Assembly: GCF_011764445.1 (NCBI RefSeq)
Contig: NZ_BLPG01000001.1
Coordinates: forward strand, 8,237,316-8,301,315
DNA: 64,000 bases
Source: Phytohabitans rumicis
Lineage (GTDB): Bacteria > Actinomycetota > Actinomycetes > Mycobacteriales > Micromonosporaceae
Direction: 5' to 3'
Shown here: in pieces, positions 44,088-51,158 of the stretch
How the letters are laid out: every line of letters starts with the position of its first letter
Position numbering within the stretch: position 1 is the first letter of the stretch
Program-made: the position numbers and the translations under genes
Notes under the pieces: model-generated
Seen by the model: only the letters and a program-made list of their open reading frames with translations
The model's database searches: none
What the model was told of the DNA's origin: nothing

Positions 44088-44561
44088 TTACGAAGTGACC
44101 TTGGCGTACGCCTCCAGCAGCGAGGTCCAGCCGCCGGGACCGCCGACCTGGTCGTGCAGGGACTGGGCGGCGGCGAGCCGGTCCAGGTTGCGGTGCTCCA
44201 GCTCGACCAGGGTCTGCTCGGGGCCGTCCGCGGTGAACCGCACCTCGACCTCGCTCGCGTGGTCGGGATCCGGGTCGTACTGCCACTCGCCGTTGATCTG
44301 CCAGGTCAGGACCAGCCGGTGCGGGGGCTCCCAGGTCAGCACCCGGCCCCAGTCGCACTCGCTGCCGTCGGTGCCGCGTTCGTACCACCGGCCGCCGACG
44401 CGCGGCTCCAGCAGGATCTGCGCCGGATCCGTCTTGCCGATGTGGTACGCGGGCGGCCACCAGCTGTAGAACGAGTCGGTGAAGACGCGGAACGCCCGTT
44501 CGACGGGCACGCCGACGCGTACCGTGCCGCGGATCGGCGGCATCGAAGCCGTACTGCTCAT
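44088..44561 (-). CDS. SRPBCC (AHSA1-like) protein
   Basis: 157 aa. START-like fold of the AHSA1 type: VPVERAFRVFTDSFYSWWPPAYHIG, ILLEPRVGGRWYERGTDGSE, LTWEPPHRLVLTWQINGEW, LVELEHRNLDRL. Its ATG overlaps the ArsR stop by four bases. Such ArsR-SRPBCC pairs are very common in actinobacteria; the SRPBCC partner may bind a small hydrophobic ligand that the regulator responds to. Confidence 0.88.
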   Translation of the reverse strand: MSSTASMPPIRGTVRVGVPVERAFRVFTDSFYSWWPPAYHIGKTDPAQILLEPRVGGRWYERGTDGSECDWGRVLTWEPPHRLVLTWQINGEWQYDPDPDHASEVEVRFTADGPEQTLVELEHRNLDRLAAAQSLHDQVGGPGGWTSLLEAYAKVTS

Positions 44562-44890
44562 GTCTGCTCCTCTGTCTCATCGATGGGAGCCGCCTCGGCG
44601 GCCTTCTGAAAAGCGGTGAGGGCGTCGTCCCAGACGCGGTCGAGGTACGCCCGCAGGGCGGCCACCCCGTCCGGATTGACCCGGTACACCCGGCGGGTGC
44701 CCTCGGCCCGGTCGACGACCAGGCCGCCCTCCTTGAGGACGCGCAGGTGCTGGGACACGGCCGGGCGGCTGACCGGCAGCTCCCGGGCCAGCTCGCCCAC
44801 GGACCGCGGCCCCCGCGCCAGCAGCTCGAAGATCGCGCGGCGGGTCGGGTCGCCGAGCAGGCCCAAGCCGGCATCTCCGTAAGTCCCCAC
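44558..44890 (-). CDS. ArsR family transcriptional regulator
   Basis: 110 aa from GTG 44890, directly next to the palindrome at 44894-44913; the frame is open further upstream but that DNA contains the operator. Winged helix: LLGDPTRRAIFELLARGPRSVGELA, LPVSRPAVSQHLRVLKEGGLV, EGTRRVYRVNPDGV. No metal-binding cysteines. The start so near the palindrome suggests a leaderless or very short leader mRNA. Confidence 0.9.
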   Translation of the reverse strand: MGTYGDAGLGLLGDPTRRAIFELLARGPRSVGELARELPVSRPAVSQHLRVLKEGGLVVDRAEGTRRVYRVNPDGVAALRAYLDRVWDDALTAFQKAAEAAPIDETEEQT

Positions 44891-44893
44891 GAA

Positions 44894-44913
44894 CCGTAAG
44901 TCTAGACTTACGG
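44894..44913. promoter_or_regulatory. Perfect 20-bp palindrome, likely ArsR operator
   Basis: CCGTAAGTCTAGACTTACGG is a gapless perfect palindrome four bases upstream of the ArsR start codon. ArsR-family dimers bind such sites, so autorepression of the ArsR-SRPBCC-DUF2218 operon is very likely. Confidence 0.8.
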
Positions 44914-44937
44914 ATATGTCCGCACAAGGGTGGCCGT

Positions 44938-44998
44938 GTTGATCAGGGATCAGCTCCCACGACACGCCGCAACACCCGCGAGCCATTCCCTGATCAAC
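44938..44998. terminator. Inverted repeat with 12-bp arms
   Basis: GTTGATCAGGGA at 44938-44949 and its exact inverse at 44987-44998, spaced by 37 bases. It lies between the ArsR promoter and the end of the sigma-factor gene (45042), so it could end the sigma-factor transcript or be a mobile palindrome. It resembles but is not family A (GATCAGGG, not GATCAAGG). Confidence 0.5.
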
Positions 44999-45041
44999 GC
45001 GCACAGGCGGCGGAGCCGCCGGGCTGGGCAGCCGGGGAGGG

Positions 45042-45611
45042 CTAGCGTTCGAGGATGCCTTCGGCGGCTAGGCGGTCGGCGATGTTGCTGAGGGCCAGGC
45101 GCAGGCGGGACTTGGCGGTGCCCTCGGGGATGTTCAGCTCGCGGGCGACCTGGCGGTACGTGTGGCCGTGGTAGTAGGCGAGCTGCACGGCCTCCCGTTG
45201 CAGGTCGGGCAGCGCCTGGACGGCCTCGCGCACGACCTTGGTCTCGGTGCGCCAGATGACCGCGTCGTCGACGTCCGGCTGGTCCGGGACGACGGCCCCG
45301 GTCGCGGTGGCGACGGCGTGGTAGCGGGCCCGCGCCTCGCGCCGGCGGGTCCAGTCCAGCGCGCGGCTGCGGGCGAGCATGCACAGCCAGGTGCGCAGCG
45401 CGCCGCGCTCCGGGTCGTACGCCTCGGGAGCCTGCCAGAGGCGGACGAACACGTCCTGGGTGATGTCTTCGGCGGCCGCGGCGTCGTCGGTGATGCGCGC
45501 GGCGAGCACGTGGATGAGGTTGGCCCAGCGGTCGTACGCCTCGGCGAGCGCGTCGTCGTCACCGGCGACGAGCCGTTCGCGCAGCCGCACGTCGGTCTCG
45601 TCCGGCGGCAC
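45042..45611 (-). CDS. ECF RNA polymerase sigma factor (SigK-like)
   Basis: 189 aa. Region 2 (AEAYDRWANLIHVLAARITDD...EDITQDVFVRLWQAPEAYD, RTWLCMLARSRALDWTRRREAR) and region 4 (LPDLQREAVQLAYYHGHTYRQVARELNIPEGTAKSRLRLAL) are complete. It is translated two bases after the stop of the anti-sigma gene, an unusual order because the anti-sigma gene comes first. The target promoters are unknown. Confidence 0.9.
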   Translation of the reverse strand: MPPDETDVRLRERLVAGDDDALAEAYDRWANLIHVLAARITDDAAAAEDITQDVFVRLWQAPEAYDPERGALRTWLCMLARSRALDWTRRREARARYHAVATATGAVVPDQPDVDDAVIWRTETKVVREAVQALPDLQREAVQLAYYHGHTYRQVARELNIPEGTAKSRLRLALSNIADRLAAEGILER

Positions 45612-45613
45612 CC

Positions 45614-46576
45614 TCAGTCACATCCCAGCATCGCGGCCACGCGCAGCACCCCGGCGGAGACGGCCTGGTTGCCGGTCGCGCTGTGCCGGATGGTGTCGGG
45701 ACTGCGCCTGTTCGCGACCAGCCGGGTGAACTCCACCGCGTCCGCCTGGATCGTCACCTCCGCGCCGCCGGGCTGCTCCGCCCCCATCGGGAACGTCCAC
45801 TCGCCGCCCCCTGCACCGTCGAGCACCAGGCGCACGGTGTGGCCGGGGCGGGCGGCGCCGTGCGCGTCGAGCGCGCCGGGGAGCAACTCGATGGCCAGCT
45901 CGACGATGCGGCGCACCTGCTCGGGCGGCGGGGTGGTCTGCCCCTTGCCGATCACCGCGCGGATGTCGTCGAGGTGGATCCAGGTCTCGAAGGCGCGCTG
46001 GACCAGGGCGTCGCGCAGCGGGCGCAGCGGCGGGCGTTGCGAGCTGGCCATCCGTACCGGCTGGTCGAGCACCGCCTCGTCGGCCAGGCCCTCCATGAGC
46101 ACCTGGGTCTGCTCCCACCAGGCGTCCCGCACGCCGGGGCCGGCGGCGGCCGGGATGTCGACCACCCGCAGGCCGAGGTCGGCGGCGAGCATCGCGTCGT
46201 TGCCGGCGAGGTGCGCGACGACGCCGGTGACCGTCTCGTGTCGAGGGTCCGCGCGCTGCCAGTCGTCGGGACGGACACCGTCGAGCAGTCCATCCAGGAG
46301 GGACGCCTGTCCCGCGTACGCCCCGAGGAGCGTGCGGATCAGCGCCGGCGGCCGCTTGGCCCGCGCGGCCGTCAGCGTGCGGTGGCGCAGCCCTTCCGGC
46401 ACCGGCAGGACGCCGTCGAGGCCGAGCCAGCCCGCCGCCGAACGCAGCCGGCGCGCCTCCGCGGCACAGGTCGGGCACGTGTTGAGATGTGCCTCGACCG
46501 CGGCCGCCTCGTCGATCTCACAGGCGTCCAGGGCCCAAGCACCAATCAGGTCGAGCATCTCCGTATGCACATCCAT
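45614..46576 (-). CDS. Zinc-finger anti-sigma factor fused to an MDMPI/DinB-like domain
   Basis: 320 aa from ATG 46576 (GTG 46585 also possible). The N-terminal 60 residues are a ZAS-type anti-sigma finger (Hx3Cx2C in EAHLNTCPTCAAEARRL). The rest is not a membrane anchor but a soluble MDMPI_N/DinB-like domain of mycothiol-dependent enzymes (LLGAYAGQASLLDGLLDGVRPDDW, VTGVVAHLAGNDAMLAADL, RAFETWIHLDDIRAVIG) plus a C-terminal SCP2-like domain (VRLVLDGAGGGEWTF, VEFTRLVANRR). It probably holds the downstream sigma factor and may sense thiol or mycothiol state. Confidence 0.82.
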   Translation of the reverse strand: MDVHTEMLDLIGAWALDACEIDEAAAVEAHLNTCPTCAAEARRLRSAAGWLGLDGVLPVPEGLRHRTLTAARAKRPPALIRTLLGAYAGQASLLDGLLDGVRPDDWQRADPRHETVTGVVAHLAGNDAMLAADLGLRVVDIPAAAGPGVRDAWWEQTQVLMEGLADEAVLDQPVRMASSQRPPLRPLRDALVQRAFETWIHLDDIRAVIGKGQTTPPPEQVRRIVELAIELLPGALDAHGAARPGHTVRLVLDGAGGGEWTFPMGAEQPGGAEVTIQADAVEFTRLVANRRSPDTIRHSATGNQAVSAGVLRVAAMLGCD

Positions 46577-46654
46577 TGCGCTCACCGCAGTCGACGGTAC
46601 CGTGCCTCAGCCAACCGGTCGAGCGGCTCGTCGTCGGCGGCGCCGTAACGGCGC

Positions 46655-47293
46655 CTAGGCGCCGATCGGCTCGGTGAAGTTGTACGGGGGCATCGGGCCG
46701 AACGCGCGTACTCGACATCGACCGTCGAGCGTGCCGTCGACCTCGATCACCCGGTCCAGGAAACTCTCCATCCGGTCCTCGTCGACCAGGAAACTGGCGT
46801 TCAACACGCAGCCTTCGACCGGCGGGCCCTCCGCGCCGCGTACCGCGAAGGGCCGCAACTCGTCCATGACCCGGCGGGCGTCGGCCGCCGCGTGCTGCCG
46901 CGCCATCCGGTCCTCGGCGCGGACCTTCACGTTGACCTCGGCCCGCCCGGTGACCTGCGCCAGGGCGTCGAGGTGCCGGCCAGCCGCGCGCCGCAGCTCG
47001 GCGCGCAACTGCTCCTCGTCCGGCGCGACCACCCCGAAGCGCATCGGCAGCACCGGCCCGAGCTGCCACAGGCAGTCCAGCACGAGCTGGTGCGCGAGCA
47101 GGTCGCGGCGCCTGGCGCGCAGCTGCGTGGGGGCCGGGGCGACGACCGCGGCCGTGGCGCCGGCCGGCACCCGCCGGACCAGCGCGTCCGGCCCGCCGAC
47201 GCCGACCAGGTCGGTCAGGCGACGGTACGGGTGCTCCGCCGCCACGACCCCGAAGACGTAGACCGCCATGTGCCTCTCCTCGTCGCCGGTCAT
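46655..47293 (-). CDS. GvpL/GvpF family protein
   Basis: 212 aa; ATG 47293 overlaps the stop of the upstream gene (ATGA). Two linked alpha/beta halves typical of GvpF/L: AVYVFGVVAAEHP at the start, then VLPMRFGVVAPDEEQLRAEL, EVNVKVRAED and YNFTEPIG at the end. Gas vesicle proteins of this family sit at the vesicle shell during assembly. There is no gvpA or other gas vesicle gene in the window, so this pair may be an orphan or have another job. Confidence 0.85.
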   Translation of the reverse strand: MTGDEERHMAVYVFGVVAAEHPYRRLTDLVGVGGPDALVRRVPAGATAAVVAPAPTQLRARRRDLLAHQLVLDCLWQLGPVLPMRFGVVAPDEEQLRAELRRAAGRHLDALAQVTGRAEVNVKVRAEDRMARQHAAADARRVMDELRPFAVRGAEGPPVEGCVLNASFLVDEDRMESFLDRVIEVDGTLDGRCRVRAFGPMPPYNFTEPIGA

Positions 47294-48033
47294 CGGGTCC
47301 GCTCCTCGGTGAAGTGGAACGCCGGGCGCGGACCGTCCACATCGAGCCAGAGTTCACTGTCCAGTTCGGACTCACGCAGCTCCCGGGCCGACTCCCGGAA
47401 GCTGGTCTCGTCCGCCCGCGCCACCAGGTAGCGCACGCCGGCCTCGGCCACGCAGGTCTCCCGGGCGTGCCGGGCCAGCGTCCCGTACACGGCCGTCGCC
47501 GCCTTGGCCCACCGTTCCCGCGCCACCTCCCGGGCGCGCACGCTCGCACGCCGGCGCAGCATCCACGCCGTACCCGATGGGGCTGATGGGTCGGCGGCGG
47601 CCGGATCGCCGCGGGGCTCGGCCCCGACGAGCCTGACCGTCCATTCGCCGGCGCCGGCGACCCTGGTCAGGCCCGCGCGCAGGCGCGGCCGCAGCGACTC
47701 CAGGACGAGCAGCACGTCGGCGCGGGTGGCACACAGCGCGCCGAAGCGCAGCGGCAGCACCGACGCCTGCGCGAACACCTCCTCCACCACCTGGTGGTGC
47801 CCGCGCACGGCCCGCGCCAGCCAGCCGTCCGCGCTCATGTCCGCCTCCGCCTGGGCACCCCGGAAGGCCGCCAGGTCCACGGGGGCGGCGACCGCCGCCA
47901 GGTCCGCGGACACCAGCAGTTGCGCGGGTACGCCGTCGATGCCGGACGGCGCGGCCACCGCTGGTACGTCGTCGCCGGCGATGACGGCATAGACGTACCA
48001 GCCTGAGTCCCCACTCACTTCCGTAGTACGCAC
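47290..48033 (-). CDS. GvpL/GvpF family protein
   Basis: 247 aa. Same family as the next gene: WYVYAVIAGDDVPAV, VLPLRFGALCATRADVLLVLESL, GEWTVRLVGAE, ending RPAFHFTEE. The two genes overlap by four bases and are probably a partner pair. The N-terminal half and the end align to the downstream paralogue, but the middle is longer and more basic (RRRASVRAREVARERW). Confidence 0.82.
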   Translation of the reverse strand: MRTTEVSGDSGWYVYAVIAGDDVPAVAAPSGIDGVPAQLLVSADLAAVAAPVDLAAFRGAQAEADMSADGWLARAVRGHHQVVEEVFAQASVLPLRFGALCATRADVLLVLESLRPRLRAGLTRVAGAGEWTVRLVGAEPRGDPAAADPSAPSGTAWMLRRRASVRAREVARERWAKAATAVYGTLARHARETCVAEAGVRYLVARADETSFRESARELRESELDSELWLDVDGPRPAFHFTEERTR

Positions 48034-48086
48034 GCCCCCGGGTGGTGGATGACGGCCTTGACATGGGGCGGTGTCTGGGCGTACAA

Positions 48087-48116
48087 AACCAATAGGTTAT
48101 AAAACTAAGAGGTTAT
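48087..48116 (+). promoter_or_regulatory. Candidate ArsR operator with direct and inverted repeats
   Basis: AACC-AATA-GGTT (48087-48098) is an inverted repeat, and AGGTTAT occurs twice (48094-48100 and 48110-48116). The AT-rich site lies in the 88-base gap between the divergent GvpL/F operon and the ArsR gene and ends five bases before the ArsR ATG. Confidence 0.5.
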
Positions 48117-48121
48117 CGAAG

Positions 48122-48451
48122 ATGACGACAGACCTGCTCGACGCCACCTTCGCCGCGCTCGCCGACCCGACGCGGCGGGCGATCCTGGCCCGGCTGGCAT
48201 CCGGAGCGGCTACGGTGACGGAATTGGCCGCGCCGTTCGAGATGAGCCAGCCGGCGATCTCCAAGCACCTCAAGGTGCTGGAACGGGCCGGCCTCGTCTC
48301 CCGCGGCCGGGACGCGCAGCGCCGCCCCTGCCGGCTGGAGGCGCGCCCGCTCAAGGCGGCCGTCGACTGGCTGGAGGACTACCGCGGCTACTGGGAGGAG
48401 TCCTACCAGCGCCTCGACGCGCTGCTCAGCGAACTGAAGGACCACTCATGA
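48122..48451 (+). CDS. ArsR family transcriptional regulator
   Basis: 109 aa from ATG 48122; upstream DNA is the operator. Winged helix with FAALADPTRRAILARLASGAATVTELA, FEMSQPAISKHLKVLERAGLV, and the C-terminal WLEDYRGYWEESYQRLDALLSELK, the usual type that partners SRPBCC genes. Its stop overlaps the SRPBCC ATG (ATGA). Confidence 0.92.
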   Translation: MTTDLLDATFAALADPTRRAILARLASGAATVTELAAPFEMSQPAISKHLKVLERAGLVSRGRDAQRRPCRLEARPLKAAVDWLEDYRGYWEESYQRLDALLSELKDHS

Positions 48452-48941
48452 CCGGCTCGCTCACCGTGACCACCCCGTCCGACCGGGAGATCGTGCTGCG
48501 GCGGGACTTCGACGCACCCCGGCCCTTGGTGTACGCCGCGTTCACGACGCCCGACCTGCTCACCCGGTGGTACGGCGCGCGCGGCTGGCACCTCGTCGAC
48601 TGCGAGATCGACCTGCGCGTCGGCGGCGCGTGGCGGTTCGTCTCCCAGGGGCCCGGCGGCGCGCGGATGGGCCAAAGCGGCGTCTACCGCGTGGTCGACC
48701 CGCCCGAGCGGCTCGTCTACACCGAGATGTTCGACGACCAGTCGTACCCGGGGAGTCGCTGATCAGCCACGAGTTCACCGAACGGGACGGCCGGACGCTT
48801 TTGACCAGCACGATCCTGTACGCGACCCGGGAGGGCCGCGACAAAGTCCTCACCTATCCGATGGCGCGCGGCGCCGGCGAGAGCTTCGACCGCCTCGCCG
48901 AGGTGCTCGCGCTCACCCATGTAGAAGGAGAAGCGCCATGA
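48448..48941 (+). pseudogene. SRPBCC (AHSA1-like) protein, frameshifted
   Basis: First part VTTPSDREIVLRRDFDAPRPLV, RWYGARGWHLVDCEIDLRVGGAWRF, VDPPERLVYTEMFDDQSYPG; second part, in another frame, ESLISHEFTERDGRTLLTSTILY. One extra G in the run 48750-48753 joins them at SYPGESLISH to give 164 aa, the normal length for the family, so I believe the gene works. Coupled to the ArsR gene before it and to the VOC gene after it (four-base overlaps at each side). Confidence 0.85.
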
Positions 48942-49345
48942 ACTGGACCCTGGAAGTCGTCATCGTGCCCGTGTCCGATGTGGACCGCGCCAAGGCGTTC
49001 TACGCCGACCAACTCGGCTTCACCGTCGACCACGACACCGTGATCAGCGACGACGCCCGCATCGTCCAGCTCACCCCGCCGGGCTCGGGCTGCTCGGTCG
49101 TGATCGGCAAGGGCGTCGTGCCGGACATGCCGCCCGGGTCGCTGCGCGGCCTGCAGCTGGTGGTCTCGGACCTGCACAAGGCGCGCGCCCAGCTCGTCGA
49201 GCGCGGCGTCGAGGTCAGCGAGATCCAGAAGCTCGGTGAGAGCCCGACACCGACTCCGGATCCGCTCGACAACGTCGGTTTCCTCTTCTTCGCCGACCCA
49301 GACGGCAACGCCTGGGCCGTCCAACAAATCAGCACCCGCCCCTGA
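48938..49345 (+). CDS. VOC family (glyoxalase-like) protein
   Basis: 135 aa, one betaalphabetabetabeta pair: VPVSDVDRAKAFYADQLGFTVDHD and LVVSDLHKARAQLVERGVEV, ending FLFFADPDGNAWAVQQI. Such proteins bind metals or small molecules and often give resistance or do isomerase or dioxygenase chemistry. Third gene of the ArsR-SRPBCC-VOC operon. A noncoding repeat island of about 775 bases follows. Confidence 0.9.
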   Translation: MNWTLEVVIVPVSDVDRAKAFYADQLGFTVDHDTVISDDARIVQLTPPGSGCSVVIGKGVVPDMPPGSLRGLQLVVSDLHKARAQLVERGVEVSEIQKLGESPTPTPDPLDNVGFLFFADPDGNAWAVQQISTRP

Positions 49346-49379
49346 CCTGCTCGCCTCGGCGCTTTTGCGCGGGGCTTTG

Positions 49380-49463
49380 CGTCGATCAAGGGCAAATGGT
49401 CGTGCTTTGATCTCCAATCCGCGGCCGTTTGCCCTTGATCGGCAGGGAATCCCTTGATCGACG
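49380..49463. repeat. Family A palindromic element, copy 7 (short form)
   Basis: This copy lacks the left outer arm: it begins CTTTGCGTCGATCAAGGG, so it is the mirror form of copies 4, 5 and 8. The right outer arm is altered (CAGGGAATCCCTTGATCGACG), centre GATCTCC reverse. First element of the 49.4-50.3 kb palindrome island. Confidence 0.85.
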
Positions 49464-49611
49464 TGCCTCGGCGGCGGGGTGGCCCCGGTCGGGCCTTGCC
49501 GCGTGAGGGGGCGCCCGCAAGGCCGGGTAGTCAAGAGGTCGCCGAAGGTGTCAAGGGTCGCTCCCTTGGGTTTGACCGCTCGTCATGGCCGGCCGATCTC
49601 GGGTCCGCGTG

Positions 49612-49657
49612 AACGTGAAGGATGTGGGTCGTTGGGGCGACTCGGATCCTTCACGTT
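49612..49657. repeat. Family D hairpin, copy 1
   Basis: AACGTGAAGGAT at 49612-49623 pairs with ATCCTTCACGTT at 49646-49657, and GGGTCG with CGACTC inside. A related copy is at 60688-60733. Confidence 0.75.
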
Positions 49658-49692
49658 GATGCCGATCCCTTGCCGGCGTTGGGGCCGCCGAA

Positions 49693-49754
49693 TCGATCTA
49701 GGAACTATCGTGGGTATAAATCGGACTCGATACCCACGATTCTTCCTAGATCGA
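49693..49754. repeat. Family E hairpin, 25-bp arms
   Basis: TCGATCTAGGAACTATCGTG... at 49693-49717 pairs with the inverse at 49730-49754, two mismatches, 12-base loop. AT-rich for this DNA. It runs into the family B copy that begins CCTAGATCGACG, and a remnant of the same junction (CTCGATCCCTAGATCGACG) is seen at 26184-26202, so E and B may be parts of one larger element. Confidence 0.75.
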
Positions 49755-49830
49755 CGCCGACCTGCGGTGATCATGGGCTTAGCGGCGGGGAACGGGGCTC
49801 TTCGTGCCGCTAGGCCCATGGTCACCGCCT
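49745..49830. repeat. Family B palindromic element, copy 2
   Basis: GCGGTGATCATGGGCTTAGC at 49764-49783 pairs with GCTAGGCCCATGGTCACCGC at 49809-49828. It matches the 26190-26276 copy over its full length with changes mainly in the loop. Confidence 0.82.
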
Positions 49831-49927
49831 TGGGTAGCCGTCCGCGTGATCGGGGCGAGGCGCGGCTACTGGCGCTGTCTGCGCCTGACGGGGGCCGGTT
49901 CTCTTAACTACCCGGCCTTGAGGGGCG

Positions 49928-50021
49928 CCCCTGTGGGGCGATCCTGGGTGAGTAGGGCTCCCCTATGCAGCACAGGGCGGGTATAGGGGAGCCCTACTCA
50001 CGTCGGATCGCCCCACAGGGG
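49928..50021. repeat. Family C long hairpin, copy 1
   Basis: Two nested perfect stems: CCCCTGTGGGGCGATCC (49928-49944) with 50005-50021, and GTGAGTAGGGCTCCCCTAT (49948-49966) with 49983-50001; 36 paired bases, 16-base loop. The inner motif recurs at 60799-60852. The two stems are joined by three-base bulges of unlike sequence. Confidence 0.85.
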
Positions 50022-50116
50022 ACCCCTTTTGGGGCGCGGGAGCGCGGGGCACCGTCCGCGCGGGGTCGCGTCCGCGGCTCCCGTGGAGCGCGGCTCGCGC
50101 CCACCCCGCACCGCGC

Positions 50117-50200
50117 GCCGATCAAGGAAATCCGCGTCGATCAAGGGCAAACGGCCGTGGATTGGAGATCAAAGCACGACCATTTGCCCTTGATCGACGC
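50117..50200. repeat. Family A palindromic element, copy 8 (short form)
   Basis: Left outer arm CCGATCAAGGAAATCC, inner arms GGGCAAACGGCCGTG and CACGACCATTTGCCC, centre ATTGGAGATCAAAG forward. The right outer arm is missing, with the break at CGACGCAGAAG. The broken end seeds the tandem repeats that follow. Confidence 0.85.
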
Positions 50201-51069
50201 AGAAGAGGGGCAGAAGCGACGCAGAAGAGGGGCAGAAGCGACGCAGAAGCGACGCAGAAGCGGGGCAGAGGGGTAGCGGCAGCGGCGCGAGGGAGCGGGC
50301 TAGGGGTGGGGTGGTGGTTGGCGGCTCGGGCGGCTCGGCCGGCGCGGTATTCGGCGACCATCAGGTCGGTCAGCTCCTGTTGGGAGGTTTCCGAGGTGGG
50401 CTTGTCGAACGTGATGGCGCCGTGTTGCAGGACGTTGACGCGGTCGCAGACCTGGAGGACCTGGGCGTAGTTGTGGGCGATGATGATGATCGACACCTCG
50501 CCGCGTGCTTTGAGGTCGGTGATCAGGTCGAGGATGAGCGAGCCCTCTTTGGCGCCCATGGCGGCGAGCGGCTCGTCCAGTAGCAGGATGCGGGCGTCGG
50601 AGTAGACGGAGCGGGCCACCGCGATCGCCTGGCGCTGGCCGCCGGAGAGCTTGGCCACCTCGACCGAGACGTCCGGGATGTCGACGCCCATGTCGTCCAG
50701 TTGCTGCTTGGCGAGCCGCCGCATGAGCCGGTTGTTGAGCAGGGGCCACCGTACGCGTTCCCGGTTGAGGAACATGTTGTGGTAGACGGACAGCTCGTTG
50801 ACCAGGGCGAGGTCCTGGTAGACGGTGTCGATGCCGACCGACCGGGCGTGCTCGACGCTGCGGAGCACGAGCTCTTCGCCGTTCACGAATATCTGGCCGC
50901 TGTCGGGGCGGTGGAAGCCGCAGAGGATCTTGATGAGGGTGGACTTTCCGGCGCCGTTGTCGCCGATGAGGCCGAGCACCTCGCCCTTGTCGAGGCGGAG
51001 GTTGACGTCCCGGAGGGCGGTGAGGGCGCCGAACCTCTTGGCGATGCCCTCGACTCGCAAGGCTTCCAC
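50122..51069 (-). CDS. Sugar ABC transporter ATP-binding protein, end probably frameshifted
   Basis: Start GTG 51069 after AGGAGG. A single ABC domain of the ribose/xylose class: GDNGAGKSTLI (Walker A), KLSGGQRQAIAVARSV, ARILLLDEPLAAMG (the usual ETA is LAA), IIIIAHNYAQ with His switch. This class is about 255 aa. As written the frame runs to 50122 and adds about 60 residues from tandem repeats and family A copy 8. One extra base in the G runs 50303-50311 would stop it at 50300 with 256 aa, the normal size; I prefer that end. Confidence 0.85.
   Translation of the reverse strand: MEALRVEGIAKRFGALTALRDVNLRLDKGEVLGLIGDNGAGKSTLIKILCGFHRPDSGQIFVNGEELVLRSVEHARSVGIDTVYQDLALVNELSVYHNMFLNRERVRWPLLNNRLMRRLAKQQLDDMGVDIPDVSVEVAKLSGGQRQAIAVARSVYSDARILLLDEPLAAMGAKEGSLILDLITDLKARGEVSIIIIAHNYAQVLQVCDRVNVLQHGAITFDKPTSETSQQELTDLMVAEYRAGRAARAANHHPTPSPLPRAAAATPLPRFCVASASLLPLFCVASAPLLRRSRANGRALISNPRPFALDRRGFP
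50196..50261. repeat. 22/11-bp tandem repeat grown from the end of family A copy 8
   Basis: Two 22-base units GACGCAGAAGAGGGGCAGAAGC... (50196-50217, 50218-50239) then two 11-base units GACGCAGAAGC (50240-50261). The first GACGCAGAAG is the truncated arm of copy 8 itself. As written, the reading frame of the ABC ATPase gene on the other strand passes through it. Confidence 0.8.
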
Positions 51070-51158
51070 TGTGCCTCCTGGCTCGCTCGGTCGCGCGGCG
51101 CTGAACGCGCCGCCTTCGCTCCTCGGTCCAGGCGCCGCCGCGCCAGCTTCCTCGCTCA

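Larger units (their letters stand above)
49505..49932. mobile_element. Candidate nonautonomous element with about 30-bp inverted ends
   Basis: AAGGCCGGGTAGTCAAGAG at 49519-49537 is repeated inverted at 49901-49919 with one change, and the pairing runs outward through GGGGCGCCC on both sides. The 428-base unit holds no gene but carries a D, an E and a B palindrome. It could be a composite MITE. No clear target duplication was found. Confidence 0.55.

Noticed and set aside
50122-50299. A 60-residue tail on the sugar ABC ATPase made of tandem repeats and a family A element
   Set aside because: A single added base in the adjacent G runs restores a stop at 50300 and the normal 256-aa size. I keep the literal end in the feature but do not treat the tail as a functional fusion.
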